Origin: a virus
Virus record (IMG/VR): IMGVR_UViG_3300010354_000544
Span: 1 to 26,271 of that record
DNA: 26,271 nt
Direction: 5' to 3' (one strand)
How positions within the stretch are numbered: position 1 is the first letter of the stretch; each line of letters begins with the position of its first letter. Below the pieces are notes generated by a model. That model saw nothing but the letters and a program-made list of their open reading frames with translations. It did not search any database and was not told where the DNA came from. Below, piece by piece: positions 1 through 6,293 of the stretch. A program made the position numbers and the translations under genes.

Positions 1-336
1 GGTGGAAAATATGGAGGGAAATATGGAGCAACTGGCGTATAAGTTTGATCAGCCTGCATAGCTTGACTAGCAACCCCGTGAGGGAGTTTCTGCTAAGATT
101 TCAATTGCGTACGCCGTGCCATTTGTTAATCCTACTACTGTTATTGGAGACGCAGCGTTTGTGGATGATATATTGCCAGGATTTAATGTCGCACGATAAG
201 TTACAGTTCCGTCTTTACCTTTGTATGCAGATTCATCAAAAGAAATGGTTACTTGAGCGTCTCCAGCAACTACCGAAATATTTTCTGGGCCATCTGGCTC
301 TGATCCACTTGAACTTTTTGTACCTGGATACGGCAT
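1..336 (-). CDS. Tail-like protein with fibronectin type III domain, joined by +1 shift at CGG; 3' end beyond window
   Basis: The start at 336 opens a Gly/Ser-rich leader followed by one fibronectin III-like domain (about residues 17-88: PENISVVAGDAQVTISFD, then the T-Y-R-A-T and NGTAYAIEIL strands). Phage Fn3 domains usually sit in tail or surface proteins, which is the inferred role. Read normally, the frame stops three codons after codon 87, a CGG (TCA CGG GGT TGC TAG). Skipping the C gives Ser-Gly-Val and an open frame to the window edge, with a Pro/Tyr/Phe-rich stretch (PYFPPYFPP). Low-complexity linkers of that kind are common in phage fibre or appendage proteins. Position in the last part of the operon beside small structural-looking genes agrees with a virion role. 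The Fn3 assignment is good; the exact virion part is not known. Confidence 0.75.
76..78 (-). other. In-frame CGG recoding site 1 (Fn3 protein): TCA CGG G
   Basis: Codon 87 of the Fn3 gene. The zero frame ends at TAG three codons later. The +1 frame (C skipped, then GGG = Gly) stays open to the window edge. Confidence 0.8.
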
Positions 337-363
337 CTAGACAACCTTGAGAATAAATGTAAC

Positions 364-534
364 TTAACTTTTTTTCTTTTTTCTTGCTGCCCTCATATTA
401 TCAATTAAATTTGGATAAGGTCTACCAGCAGCTTTGGCCATTGCTTTTGCTCTTGACTTTTGCTTTGATGATAACTTTGAGGATTTCTTTTTTGGACTGG
501 GTTTATCCCATACCATTTTCTTTTTAGTAGCCAT
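364..534 (-). CDS. Small Lys-rich basic protein (56 aa)
   Basis: Unrecognised. The product begins MATKKKMVWDKPSP and ends RAARKKKKS. It is highly basic, with lysine clusters at both ends and Ser/Lys/Ala-rich middle, and has no membrane segment. The ATG overlaps the TAA of the preceding gene by one base (TAATG), which supports the start and translational coupling. It belongs to a run of tiny basic proteins between the endolysin and the Fn3 gene. Basic phage proteins of this size can be head-internal or DNA-binding, but nothing here proves that. Confidence 0.7.
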   Translation of the reverse strand: MATKKKMVWDKPSPKKKSSKLSSKQKSRAKAMAKAAGRPYPNLIDNMRAARKKKKS

Positions 535-749
535 TATTTCTTTTTCCTTTTAGCAGATATTTTTCTAAGAGTTTTGGCTAAATTAGCCTGACGAACTGTT
601 GTCTTACTATACTTGCTTGGATTCTTGGTTACGGCAGCTGCGTAACCAGCAACTGACTTACCGGCTTTCTTGGCCTTTGCAGTAAAGGCACCGGGTCTTT
701 TAATTGCTCCTTGAATCCATTTTTTGTCTGACTTCTTCTTAGCTGCCAT
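534..749 (-). CDS. Small Lys/Ala-rich basic protein (71 aa)
   Basis: Unrecognised. The start MAAKKKSDKKWIQGAIKRPG leads into an Ala/Lys-rich body (AKAKKAGKSVAGYAAAVTKN) and a basic end (SAKRKKK). The central part looks helical and amphipathic. It lies directly downstream of another Lys-rich gene and shares a one-base overlap with the next. Two GGT glycine codons preceded by C (GCC GGT, CCC GGT) put CGG out of frame without any shift, a useful internal control for the recoding rule. Confidence 0.75.
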   Translation of the reverse strand: MAAKKKSDKKWIQGAIKRPGAFTAKAKKAGKSVAGYAAAVTKNPSKYSKTTVRQANLAKTLRKISAKRKKK

Positions 750-757
750 AGTAAAAA

Positions 758-928
758 TTACTTACTCTTTTTCTTCTTGTTCATTATTGCTTTTTGAATA
801 AAAGGAGGAAGCTTCTTCTGTGAAGAAGTTAAGCCCTTTGCCTTTGCGGTACCTTTTTTCATTGCTCCCTTTTTGGCTGCACCTTTTTTCATTGCCATGC
901 CTTTTTCTTTTTTCATTCCGTATGCCAT
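758..928 (-). CDS. Small Lys-rich basic protein with repeated KKG units (56 aa)
   Basis: Unrecognised. The N-terminal half repeats a Met/Lys/Lys/Gly/Ala unit (GMAMKKGAAKKGAMKKGTAK), then comes a short uncharged patch (LPPFIQKAIMN) and a final KKKKSK. The gene sits 1 base after the stop of the 930-1196 coding region upstream and 8 bases before the next start, within one operon. The internal near-repeats at DNA level (cctttttt/cattgc blocks) suggest growth by slippage or duplication. Low complexity blocks any functional call. Confidence 0.65.
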   Translation of the reverse strand: MAYGMKKEKGMAMKKGAAKKGAMKKGTAKAKGLTSSQKKLPPFIQKAIMNKKKKSK

Positions 929-929
929 G

Positions 930-1196
930 TTATGCTCCCTTTTTACTAGCCTTTTCTTTTTCTATTTTTTTCATATGCCAATCAATATGGCCATCAAGCT
1001 TATCGTCAACCTTGTCAACTTGCTCGTCAACATGATCAATCTTATGATGTAAATTAATTATATCATCTTTTACGGTGATGAGCATATCTGCAACTACGTT
1101 GTGGTCGGCTTTATTTTCTGCTCTACCCTTTTGTATAAGGGCAACTATAATACCGCCAATTGCAGCAATGCACGCAACTAAAATAGCTTCAGTCAT
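930..1196 (-). CDS. Single-pass membrane protein with coiled coil (88 aa), lysis-cassette neighbour
   Basis: One N-terminal hydrophobic segment (residues about 3-21, ILVACIAAIGGIIVALI) is followed by a charged heptad-patterned region rich in H/D/V/K (about 40-75, HKIDHVDEQVDKVDDKLDGH) and a basic tail. Small one-TM proteins with coiled-coil ectodomains next to endolysins are frequent in actinophages; they are variously called holin-like or minor tail proteins. The start at 1196 has an AGG a few bases upstream and lies 7 bases after the endolysin stop. A lysis accessory role is an inference from location; the classical holin-like gene of this window is at 25985-26182. Confidence 0.7.
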   Translation of the reverse strand: MTEAILVACIAAIGGIIVALIQKGRAENKADHNVVADMLITVKDDIINLHHKIDHVDEQVDKVDDKLDGHIDWHMKKIEKEKASKKGA

Positions 1197-1203
1197 ATTA
1201 AAC

Positions 1204-1993
1204 CTACATTTCCAAATTTAATATGGCAAATACTTTTGCTCCAGCAACAGTATCATTTTTTAGACCATTCACACCCTTCAACTTTCTAACGGCTTCCCCT
1301 GTCATATTACCAAAATCACCATCAATTGGACCGGTATAATAACCGGCCTTCTTTAATCCCTCTTGTAACTTTTTAACTAAATCACCCTTAGCTCCAACCG
1401 TAATCTTAGTTGGGTTATGCTCTTCTACTACCTCTCCAGCTGGAGCTGCGGAAACAGTTCCGGCTAAGGCTGGTGGCACTGAGTCGCCCAAGCAATACTG
1501 CCAATGCCATGCCTCATACTCTGGATTTGGTCTTCCGTTTTTTGTAGGCTCACCCTGAAGATAAAAACCATACTTGGGAGCATTCTCGCACATCCATTTA
1601 TAGCGCTTTGCGTCCTGCATATTAAGATCTATTGCTAGTCCGAAGTCCATGGTTTGATGTGCCTGGAGTTCCAGCTGGGCTCATGCCTTTCTTTAGGTAC
1701 CATTTTTTATTTTGATAAGTCCTGGTAATTTCTGGTACTCTGTTTGTTTTTTTGTCTTCATAACGAGACATGAATAAACTTAATTGAGCCTCAAATGGTC
1801 GATAGTCTCCAATATTTTGGAGTTTATGACCAGCTGCCTTAGCCTCATCATAAAGGGCGTTGAAGGCCTGTGCGGCTTTGTGCCACATTTGCCCACCGCA
1901 CTTAACCTTGGCAAGCATTGCAGGTTTTAACTTTCCGTTTTCAACCTTCTGCAGTTCTTTTGGCAGAACCATTTTTGCAACTGGGTGTATCAT
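1204..1993 (-). CDS. Endolysin: M15-type zinc peptidase plus peptidoglycan-binding domain, joined by +1 shift at CGG
   Basis: The N-terminal domain has the VanY/L-alanyl-D-glutamate peptidase pattern: DYRPFEAQ, then SNHG, AIDL and EAWHWQY, giving the H/D/H zinc ligands. The C-terminal part (VGAKGDLVKKLQEGL to GPIDGDFG) is a PG_binding_1 domain. The ligands are in different frames: the first His is before, and the Asp and second His after, an in-frame CTT CGG A at 1640-1642. Skipping C restores SNHGLGLAIDL, the expected motif, and a 262-aa protein. Only the shifted product can bind zinc. I chose the ATG at 1993 because AGGAG lies ten bases upstream; the ATG at 2032 lacks a ribosome site. The ATG at 1650 is not a plausible start because it would omit the first zinc ligand. 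Confidence 0.9.
1640..1642 (-). other. In-frame CGG recoding site 2 (endolysin): CTT CGG A
   Basis: It lies between the first and second zinc ligands. The zero frame gives LRTSNRS and TAA; the +1 frame gives LGLAIDL. Confidence 0.9.
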
Positions 1994-2041
1994 TCTTTTT
2001 CTTCTCCTTAATATTTTTTTAATCTTTGGCATTAGTATTGC

Positions 2042-2324
2042 TTACCACTTAACTCTATCTGCCCAATAAGCTGCAGACATTTTGCCCTTAGCGATATTCT
2101 TGGCGTGACGTGCTTTAAATGATTTTCTGCGGGCAGCATAGGACTTTGATTCACCCTTCTTCTTTGGCGATCCAGAAACACCCTGCTGACCAAATCTAAT
2201 AGTTTTAACTTTAGCCCCGGATTTAGCTACAACTACATGTGATTTTTTTGGATGACTAGGAGTTCTTTTAGGCTTATTGTAGCCTGAAACTCCGAGCTTT
2301 CTTTAGTCTTGGATCCTTTGGCAT
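2042..2324 (-). CDS. Conserved basic phage protein (93 aa), joined by +1 shift at CGG
   Basis: Starts MPKDPRLKKA and, after a +1 shift at codon 11 (GCT CGG A), continues GVSGYNKPKRTPSHPKKS, then VVVAKSGAKVKTIRFGQQG, and ends KSFKARHAKNIAKGKMSAAY followed by WADRVKW. I recognise the pattern from small conserved phage proteins of unknown function that begin MP-D-P-RL-KAGV-G-NKPKRTP and end KMSAAYWA-KVKW; this rests on memory, not on a search. In that pattern the residue after KA is Gly, exactly what skipping C supplies. Read without the shift, the gene would stop after 16 codons. The span of 283 bases is 3n+1, as the shift requires. Function unknown; probably virion- or packaging-related by location. 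Confidence 0.88.
2292..2294 (-). other. In-frame CGG recoding site 3 (conserved basic protein): GCT CGG A
   Basis: Codon 11 of the gene starting at 2324. The zero frame stops at TAA after six more codons including CGG; the +1 frame continues for the full conserved sequence. Confidence 0.9.
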
Positions 2325-2325
2325 T

Positions 2326-2451
2326 TTATTTATTTTTCCTTTTAGATTTTGTTGACTTGATTCTTTTTGATTTCTTTTTTTCTATTCCAAACATAGAATT
2401 GTTTGTTCCCATTCTTGGACCGCTTATGTAAATTCTATTTTTTATTACCAT
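2326..2451 (-). CDS. Small basic protein (41 aa)
   Basis: Unrecognised. It begins MVIKNRIYISGPRMGTNNSM and ends with a Lys/Ser/Arg tail (KKKSKRIKSTKSKRKNK). The stop is 1 base before the ATG of the 93-aa conserved protein, and its start lies inside the end of the upstream 32-aa gene. A GAGG stretch about eight bases upstream could serve as ribosome site. It contains AGC GGT, an out-of-frame CGG that needs no shift. Short, but with credible spacing and the same basic character as its neighbours. Confidence 0.5.
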   Translation of the reverse strand: MVIKNRIYISGPRMGTNNSMFGIEKKKSKRIKSTKSKRKNK

Positions 2452-2533
2452 ACTTTTTAGCCTCTTTTTTATCTTCTATAGAGTTTAAAATGTCAAAAAT
2501 AAAAAACCATATTTTCCATATAAAGTTCAACAT
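2435..2533 (-). CDS. Possible small membrane protein (32 aa)
   Basis: The frame encodes MLNFIWKIWFFIFDILNSIE followed by a Lys-rich end. Residues 2-17 are strongly hydrophobic and aromatic, enough for one short membrane segment with a charged cytoplasmic tail. GGAG lies ten bases before the ATG. It overlaps the next start by 17 bases. It could be a small lysis-related or regulatory membrane peptide, or a chance frame; no homologue is recognised. Confidence 0.4.
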   Translation of the reverse strand: MLNFIWKIWFFIFDILNSIEDKKEAKKYGNKK

Positions 2534-2557
2534 TTGTTATATTCTCCCATGACCGAT

Positions 2558-2665
2558 CTAGTCTTTTTTTGGTGGTTTGTCAGTTTCTTTTTCTTCATTA
2601 TTTTTAGGTATGTTCTTTACCTTTTTAGGTCCTTTATATATTTTTCTATACTTGGCTAAAGACAT
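2558..2665 (-). CDS. Small basic protein (35 aa)
   Basis: Reads MSLAKYRKIYKGPKKVKNIP and then a Lys/Glu/Asn/Pro-rich tail. It is the first gene after the terminator at 2707-2753, so its transcript must pass that hairpin or start between about 2710 and 2670. Unrecognised and without domain. The composition matches the other tiny basic proteins in this block. Confidence 0.5.
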   Translation of the reverse strand: MSLAKYRKIYKGPKKVKNIPKNNEEKETDKPPKKD

Positions 2666-2706
2666 ATTAATTTAAATAAACCTTTATAGACATGTTTAAT
2701 ATAGTA

Positions 2707-2753
2707 AACAAAAAAACGGCAAATCCATATGATACATATGGAAAATGCCGTTT
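2707..2753 (-). terminator. Rho-independent terminator after the 2774-3070 gene
   Basis: On the minus strand AAACGGCA (2753-2746) pairs with TGCCGTTT (2721-2714), followed by a T-run. An inner CCATATG/CATATGG arm extends the hairpin. It starts about 20 bases past the stop of the Lys/Ala-rich gene. Confidence 0.85.
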
Positions 2754-2773
2754 AGTGTTGCTAAAAAAAAAAA

Positions 2774-3070
2774 TTAGTTCTTTGGTTTTGCCTGTTTCTT
2801 TGGAGCTGCTTTCTTAACTGCGTTCGGATCCTTTGGAGCTCTTGGCTTTCTTTCCTTCTTGGGTCCAGCAGCTGCCTTCTTGACTTCTCTTTTAGCCTCT
2901 TGGACCTCAGCTGTTATTTCGTGTACTGCTTCTTCGATTTCAGAAGCCACTGCAACGGCTGTTGCTTCCCACTTTGAAAGAGCTGCGTCTACTTTTTTAT
3001 CAGTTTCTGCGTCCAGCACTTTTACGGCTTTTGCTTTTTTAAATAATTTTTGAACTAATTTTTTTAACAT
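2774..3070 (-). CDS. Lys/Ala-rich protein with histone-H1-like tail (98 aa)
   Basis: Residues 1-65 form an amphipathic, probably helical or coiled-coil region (MLKKLVQKLFKKAKAVKVLD, then a Glu/Ala/Val-rich helix to about residue 67). Residues 68-98 are a Lys/Pro/Ala tail (GPKKERKPRAPKDPNAVKKA) like the tails of histone H1 and bacterial H1-like proteins. The gene is monocistronic by appearance: a sigma70-type promoter lies at 3116-3145 and a strong terminator at 2707-2753. That isolation suggests high, separate expression. DNA condensation or a head-internal role is an inference from composition only. No domain recognised. Confidence 0.75.
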   Translation of the reverse strand: MLKKLVQKLFKKAKAVKVLDAETDKKVDAALSKWEATAVAVASEIEEAVHEITAEVQEAKREVKKAAAGPKKERKPRAPKDPNAVKKAAPKKQAKPKN

Positions 3071-3115
3071 TTTGTACCTTACCTAACTTTATAGTTATTT
3101 ATTTAGCTTTGTATA

Positions 3116-3145
3116 AGTATATATAGTAATAGGGTAGCATGTCAA
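3116..3145 (-). promoter_or_regulatory. Sigma70-type promoter for the Lys/Ala-rich gene
   Basis: On the minus strand TTGACA (3145-3140), an 18-base spacer and TATACT (3121-3116), ending 45 bases before the ATG at 3070. It lies in the gap after the stop of the 3152-3472 gene. Confidence 0.7.
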
Positions 3146-3151
3146 TACATA

Positions 3152-3472
3152 CTATTTATTTTGTTGAGATTCCTTAATTACTAAATATCTTTCACTAGTT
3201 TCCTTAGAGACTAGCGAAAACCCATAAGCAGCTGCTTCATGTACTGCGTTTTCTAGAGCCTCTTTATCCTCTAGGGAAACCCCATTTAAAGGAAGCGTGA
3301 TCCCAGCGTACACATCAATGTTTTCAAAGTTACCTATATTAACCTTTCTATTAACTCCACATATAAATATTGGGGAGCTAGAAAATGCTATTTCCCCAGC
3401 ATTTAGGGTTACAGTTTGATCCAATGGTGAATCAGTTGATTGCTCGTGGGCTGTTTTGTTTATCTTAGGCAT
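3152..3472 (-). CDS. Unknown phage protein (106 aa)
   Basis: Not recognised with confidence. The N-terminus is polar (MPKINKTAHEQSTDSPLDQT), the middle is beta-like (VNRKVNIGNFENIDVYAGIT), and an Ala/Glu-rich helix follows (EDKEALENAVHEAAAYGFSL). The pattern K-V-N-x-G-N-F-E-N-x-x-V, a short strand and then a helix recurs in unannotated phage proteins near recombination genes, from memory only. It overlaps the upstream kinase-like gene by 8 bases, so it is the last gene of that operon before the promoter at 3116-3145. Confidence 0.7.
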   Translation of the reverse strand: MPKINKTAHEQSTDSPLDQTVTLNAGEIAFSSSPIFICGVNRKVNIGNFENIDVYAGITLPLNGVSLEDKEALENAVHEAAAYGFSLVSKETSERYLVIKESQQNK

Positions 3473-4304
3473 GTTTCTCCTGTATGAAACCTAGTGTTTT
3501 TAAAGTTTTATTAACTTGTTGCTCTATAGTTAGATTGTTAGTATCTATAACAAAAGACGCAATGTCCTTTACAAAATTAACTTCCTGCTCGCTGGCATGA
3601 GCATTTTGTTCTGGAGTAGATATTCTACCATCTCTTTTCATCAATCTTTCATTTAGAACTTCTTGTTCTGCATCAAAGTATACCACAAATCCATTTGGCA
3701 TTTTTAGTATTGATTTTGCTTCGTTTTCGAATCTGACATCAGAAACAAGAACAACAAATGGACTTTCTTCTTCATCTTCTTCTAAAGTTTTTATATAAGA
3801 TTTATATAATTTAAGAGTCTTTCCTATTGCCCAATGGCAGAAACATTCTGAATATCCGTCTCTACATATATCGCCGGCTTTTTGAAGGAAAGTTCTTTGC
3901 TTTGATGCGTTAGCATCTAGCGGTAGGTTATATATGTTATTTACTTTGTCTATAAAATCGTCATAATCTGGAATCATACCAATAGAATTTGAACCATACA
4001 ATTCATATAACGTTTCGTGAATTGCGTATTTAATTCTGGATTCTTGATTTATTCCTTGAATATTAACTTTTGATGTTAACATTTCGTATAGTGGTAGGGC
4101 AAAGAAAATATGATCCCACCTAGCGCCGTATTGCGTTTTAGCAAAAGAGCCCTTTGGAACCAAAGCTTCTGCAACAGAGGTCTTTCCGCTACCAGCCTTA
4201 CCTGCTAAGCCAATCATTATTGGTTGTTCTGAATAAAGTTTTTTATGCATACCAGCCATTATATCATGCAATGTCATTGCTCTGCTTTCTTTTTTCCAGT
4301 TCAT
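3465..4304 (-). CDS. P-loop deoxynucleotide monophosphate kinase-like protein (279 aa)
   Basis: The Walker A motif GLAGKAGSGKTSVAEAL stands near residues 33-49. Further on a possible Walker B-like strand (FVVLVSDVRFENEAKSI) and a lid-like segment with basic residues (NERLMKRDGRISTPE) match the layout of phage dNMP kinases, which phosphorylate dNMPs for DNA synthesis. Length is near that of the T4-type enzyme. The coding region overlaps the RNase H gene by 41 bases if it begins at 4304; the ATG at 4277 (overlap 14) is an alternative, with no clear ribosome site for either. The neighbouring nucleotide and DNA genes agree with a role in dNTP supply. Substrate is not determined by the sequence. 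Confidence 0.7.
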   Translation of the reverse strand: MNWKKESRAMTLHDIMAGMHKKLYSEQPIMIGLAGKAGSGKTSVAEALVPKGSFAKTQYGARWDHIFFALPLYEMLTSKVNIQGINQESRIKYAIHETLYELYGSNSIGMIPDYDDFIDKVNNIYNLPLDANASKQRTFLQKAGDICRDGYSECFCHWAIGKTLKLYKSYIKTLEEDEEESPFVVLVSDVRFENEAKSILKMPNGFVVYFDAEQEVLNERLMKRDGRISTPEQNAHASEQEVNFVKDIASFVIDTNNLTIEQQVNKTLKTLGFIQEKHA

Positions 4305-4699
4305 TTAAAAATTCATTAGCTAAAAAATCTGGTTCCCAAACAATATTTCTTGGAACTTGAACTACTCTAAAATGATATTCTTCAGCTATATCTTGAACTG
4401 TCATTAAAAGTGGGAGTAATGTTTTATTCCTGCACTTCCATTTTCCATTAATATGATTTGCCACTACAGCTGAATCTGTATAAATAATTGGATCTAAAAA
4501 ATCAGACATACTACAAATCAAAAGAGCAGCTATAACAGCCTCATACTCAGCCTCGTTATTAGTTCTTGTTCCAAGTCCTCTAGCAAACTGTGCAACTTTT
4601 TTTCTATTCTTATAGACTACAGTAGCGCAAGAAGCTTCTCCGAGTTTTTTTCTGCCCCTGCCCTCTTGAGGCTCCATCGCAAAAAACTTCTATGTGCAT
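4264..4699 (-). CDS. Ribonuclease H (type 1-like), joined by +1 shift at CGG
   Basis: The protein starts MHIEVFCDGASRGQG at 4699 with the first catalytic Asp in CDGASRG. After an in-frame ACT CGG A at codon 20 the frame must move by +1 to give KKTGEASCATVVYKN. Then follow NNEAEYEAV (catalytic Glu), YTDSAVVANHING (Asp) and EPDFLANE (last Asp), so all four acidic residues of RNase HI are present only in the shifted 144-aa product. The Gly from GGA falls in the glycine-containing loop that follows strand 1 in this family. A naive start at 4677 would lose the first Asp. ATG 4699 is one base after the upstream TGA. Removes RNA from RNA/DNA hybrids during replication. Confidence 0.92.
4640..4642 (-). 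other. In-frame CGG recoding site 4 (RNase H): ACT CGG A
   Basis: Codon 20. The zero frame runs ten more codons to TAA; the +1 frame gives TGEASCATVVY and the remaining catalytic residues. Confidence 0.9.
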
Positions 4700-4700
4700 A

Positions 4701-4913
4701 TCAAACTACTACTCCCATAGTTATATTTTTCTGCTTTGCTAGTTCATGTAGTTTATTCTCTTGAGAAGACGTACTGACCTGAATAGTCGTAAAGAGTAAA
4801 TAACTTTTATTGTTTTTTATAACTTGAGTTGGAAAATCCAATTCTTGTCTTGGAATAGAGTAGAATTGATCTGGAGAATCAACACATTTATAATGTCCTA
4901 TAAATTTTGGCAT
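4701..4913 (-). CDS. Unknown small protein (70 aa)
   Basis: No domain recognised. Sequence begins MPKFIGHYKCVDSPDQFYSI and looks like a small mixed alpha/beta protein with alternating hydrophobic strands (SYLLFTTIQVST) followed by a helix (ENKLHELAKQKN). It lies two bases downstream of the 170-aa gene and one base before RNase H, so it is co-translated with a DNA-metabolism cluster. No membrane segment or cysteine cluster. Confidence 0.65.
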   Translation of the reverse strand: MPKFIGHYKCVDSPDQFYSIPRQELDFPTQVIKNNKSYLLFTTIQVSTSSQENKLHELAKQKNITMGVVV

Positions 4914-4915
4914 GA

Positions 4916-5428
4916 TTAAAAACTAAAGTCCTTTTCTGTATAGTATCCTTTTTCTTCTCTTGCCGATGCTATCTGCATAGACTGCATCTTGTCCATAAGT
5001 TTTCTAGCAGATTCCGAAGCTATTCTAGAAGATGTTTCTATGGACTCAGCTAAATGAACCAAAGACTCAGCTATCACTAGTGCTTGATACTCTTCTTCGG
5101 CAGCCAACATAGCTGCAGCTTCTCTTTCTGCTTCGTTTTTTCCTATTCTGTTTTTCTTGTAAATAGATTTATATCTACCTTCAGTCAATTTAAAATGCGC
5201 TCTTGTCATACCAGCAAATCTAGCAGCTCTCCCGTAGGCGTTGGATGTTTTAGCTACGAGATTAGCTATGTCATGCATAGTTAAATCAACATTATGTATC
5301 TCTGGTATTTCCACAAAATATTTTTGGTAATTTTCACCAAATCCATATGCGCTAACAACCTCTTTTATTTGAGGTTCTAAAAAACTAGCAAGAAGCTGAT
5401 TAAGCTTTTGTAGCTGTTGGTATTCCAT
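4916..5428 (-). CDS. Unknown helical protein (170 aa) in the DNA-metabolism operon
   Basis: Almost entirely helical by composition, with a charged Glu/Ala/Arg-rich central part (KNEAEREAAAMLAAEEEYQA) and heptad-like C-terminal helix (ESLVHLAESIETSSRIASES). Length and the helix-plus-basic pattern (RYKSIYKKNRIGKN) weakly recall UvsY-type recombination mediators, but no diagnostic residue supports this and I do not assign it. It follows the sigma factor by 6 bases. It contains GCT TCG GAA, a CTTCGGA heptamer in another frame, which causes no shift and so shows that the heptamer alone is not the signal. Confidence 0.7.
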   Translation of the reverse strand: MEYQQLQKLNQLLASFLEPQIKEVVSAYGFGENYQKYFVEIPEIHNVDLTMHDIANLVAKTSNAYGRAARFAGMTRAHFKLTEGRYKSIYKKNRIGKNEAEREAAAMLAAEEEYQALVIAESLVHLAESIETSSRIASESARKLMDKMQSMQIASAREEKGYYTEKDFSF

Positions 5429-5434
5429 TGTGTT

Positions 5435-6293
5435 TTAGTTATCCTTTTTCTTGGAGTATTTGAATAAATCCTCTAATTGCGACTCTTTTATTATATCAAC
5501 TATTTTGTCTCTTATCTTACTTAGATGTTCCCTTACGGTGTTTGGATGTTCAGTAATTTTACTAGCTATTTCAGATGACCTCTTTCCATCTACATACCTC
5601 CATTTTAGCAGCTGCCTTTCTTGTATGGTAAGTTTATCAAAAGGTTCAGCTGCAGTTTTTCCTAAAACCCACATCTCGTCAATATTTTCTACTGATAAAA
5701 TTGAATCCATATCAACATCTACTGGATCGGCCCTAAAGCCAACTGGCTTTTCGTCATCTTCTCCATCGTAATTTTCGTCTGTTATAAGTGGAAATGTTTT
5801 TCTACCTAATTGATCTATTAAAAATACGTCTACATTTTTCTTAAGTAGATAAAAGAAATAGCTATACAAAAAGGCACTGAATGGTATTGGTCCTTTTTCT
5901 GAATCTTTTCTTTTATATCTCGCTACGCATTGCAAAAAAGTAAGATCAACCGTTTGTCTTATGTCCTCCTCGGTTCCATACCTTTTTGCCATGTAGTATA
6001 TCCCCCTCATACATTCGTTGACTACTTTTGCAGTGGCGGGATTTAATTTGTTTCTAATAAGTGCGGTTCTAGCATACTTGTCTTTGACAAATAAAGCTAT
6101 AAACCTTCTGATATCATAGTCATTAAGATTATACTTTCCGGTGGTATAACATTGTTGTATACTTTGTTAAAAAGTTATTGAAAATTTTTAATAGTTCCCT
6201 TTGAGCTATGGTGTTATCTTTTTTTGCCTGCTCAATTAGGGCTTGCATTTCGTGTTCTTCTAGTGAGTAATATTGCTCCTTGTAAGCTGCCAT
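5435..6293 (-). CDS. Phage RNA polymerase sigma factor, joined by +1 shift at CGG
   Basis: Joined product of 285 aa. The first part (MAAYKEQYYSLEEHEMQALI, then KIFNNFLTKYTTMLYH) is followed by an in-frame CAC CGG A at codon 52; skipping C yields HGKYNLNDYDIRRFIALF and leads through the stretch down to the ATG at 6010 without a stop. The region-2-like part contains RQTVDLTFLQCVARYKR, and the C-terminus has a region-4 helix-turn-helix (LTIQERQLLKWRYVDGKRSS, then EIASKITEHPNTVREHLSKI). It would direct host RNA polymerase to phage promoters. The start at 6293 directly follows the upstream TAA. Without the shift, the first 51 codons and the region-4 part could never be joined. Confidence 0.85.
6138..6140 (-). 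other. In-frame CGG recoding site 5 (sigma factor): CAC CGG A
   Basis: Codon 52. Zero frame: RKV then TAA. +1 frame: GKYNLNDYD, continuous with the rest of the sigma factor. The preceding His codon CAC cannot re-pair well on ACC, which argues against simple P-site slippage. Confidence 0.88.

Noticed and set aside
1204-1650. Separate gene starting at the ATG at 1650 (MDFGLAIDL)
   Set aside because: The first zinc ligand would be missing and no ribosome site precedes it; the +1 join with the upstream frame gives the whole M15 motif.
4264-4677. RNase H start at 4677 (MEPQEG)
   Set aside because: It loses the first catalytic Asp; the upstream frame from 4699 contains it and joins at CGG.
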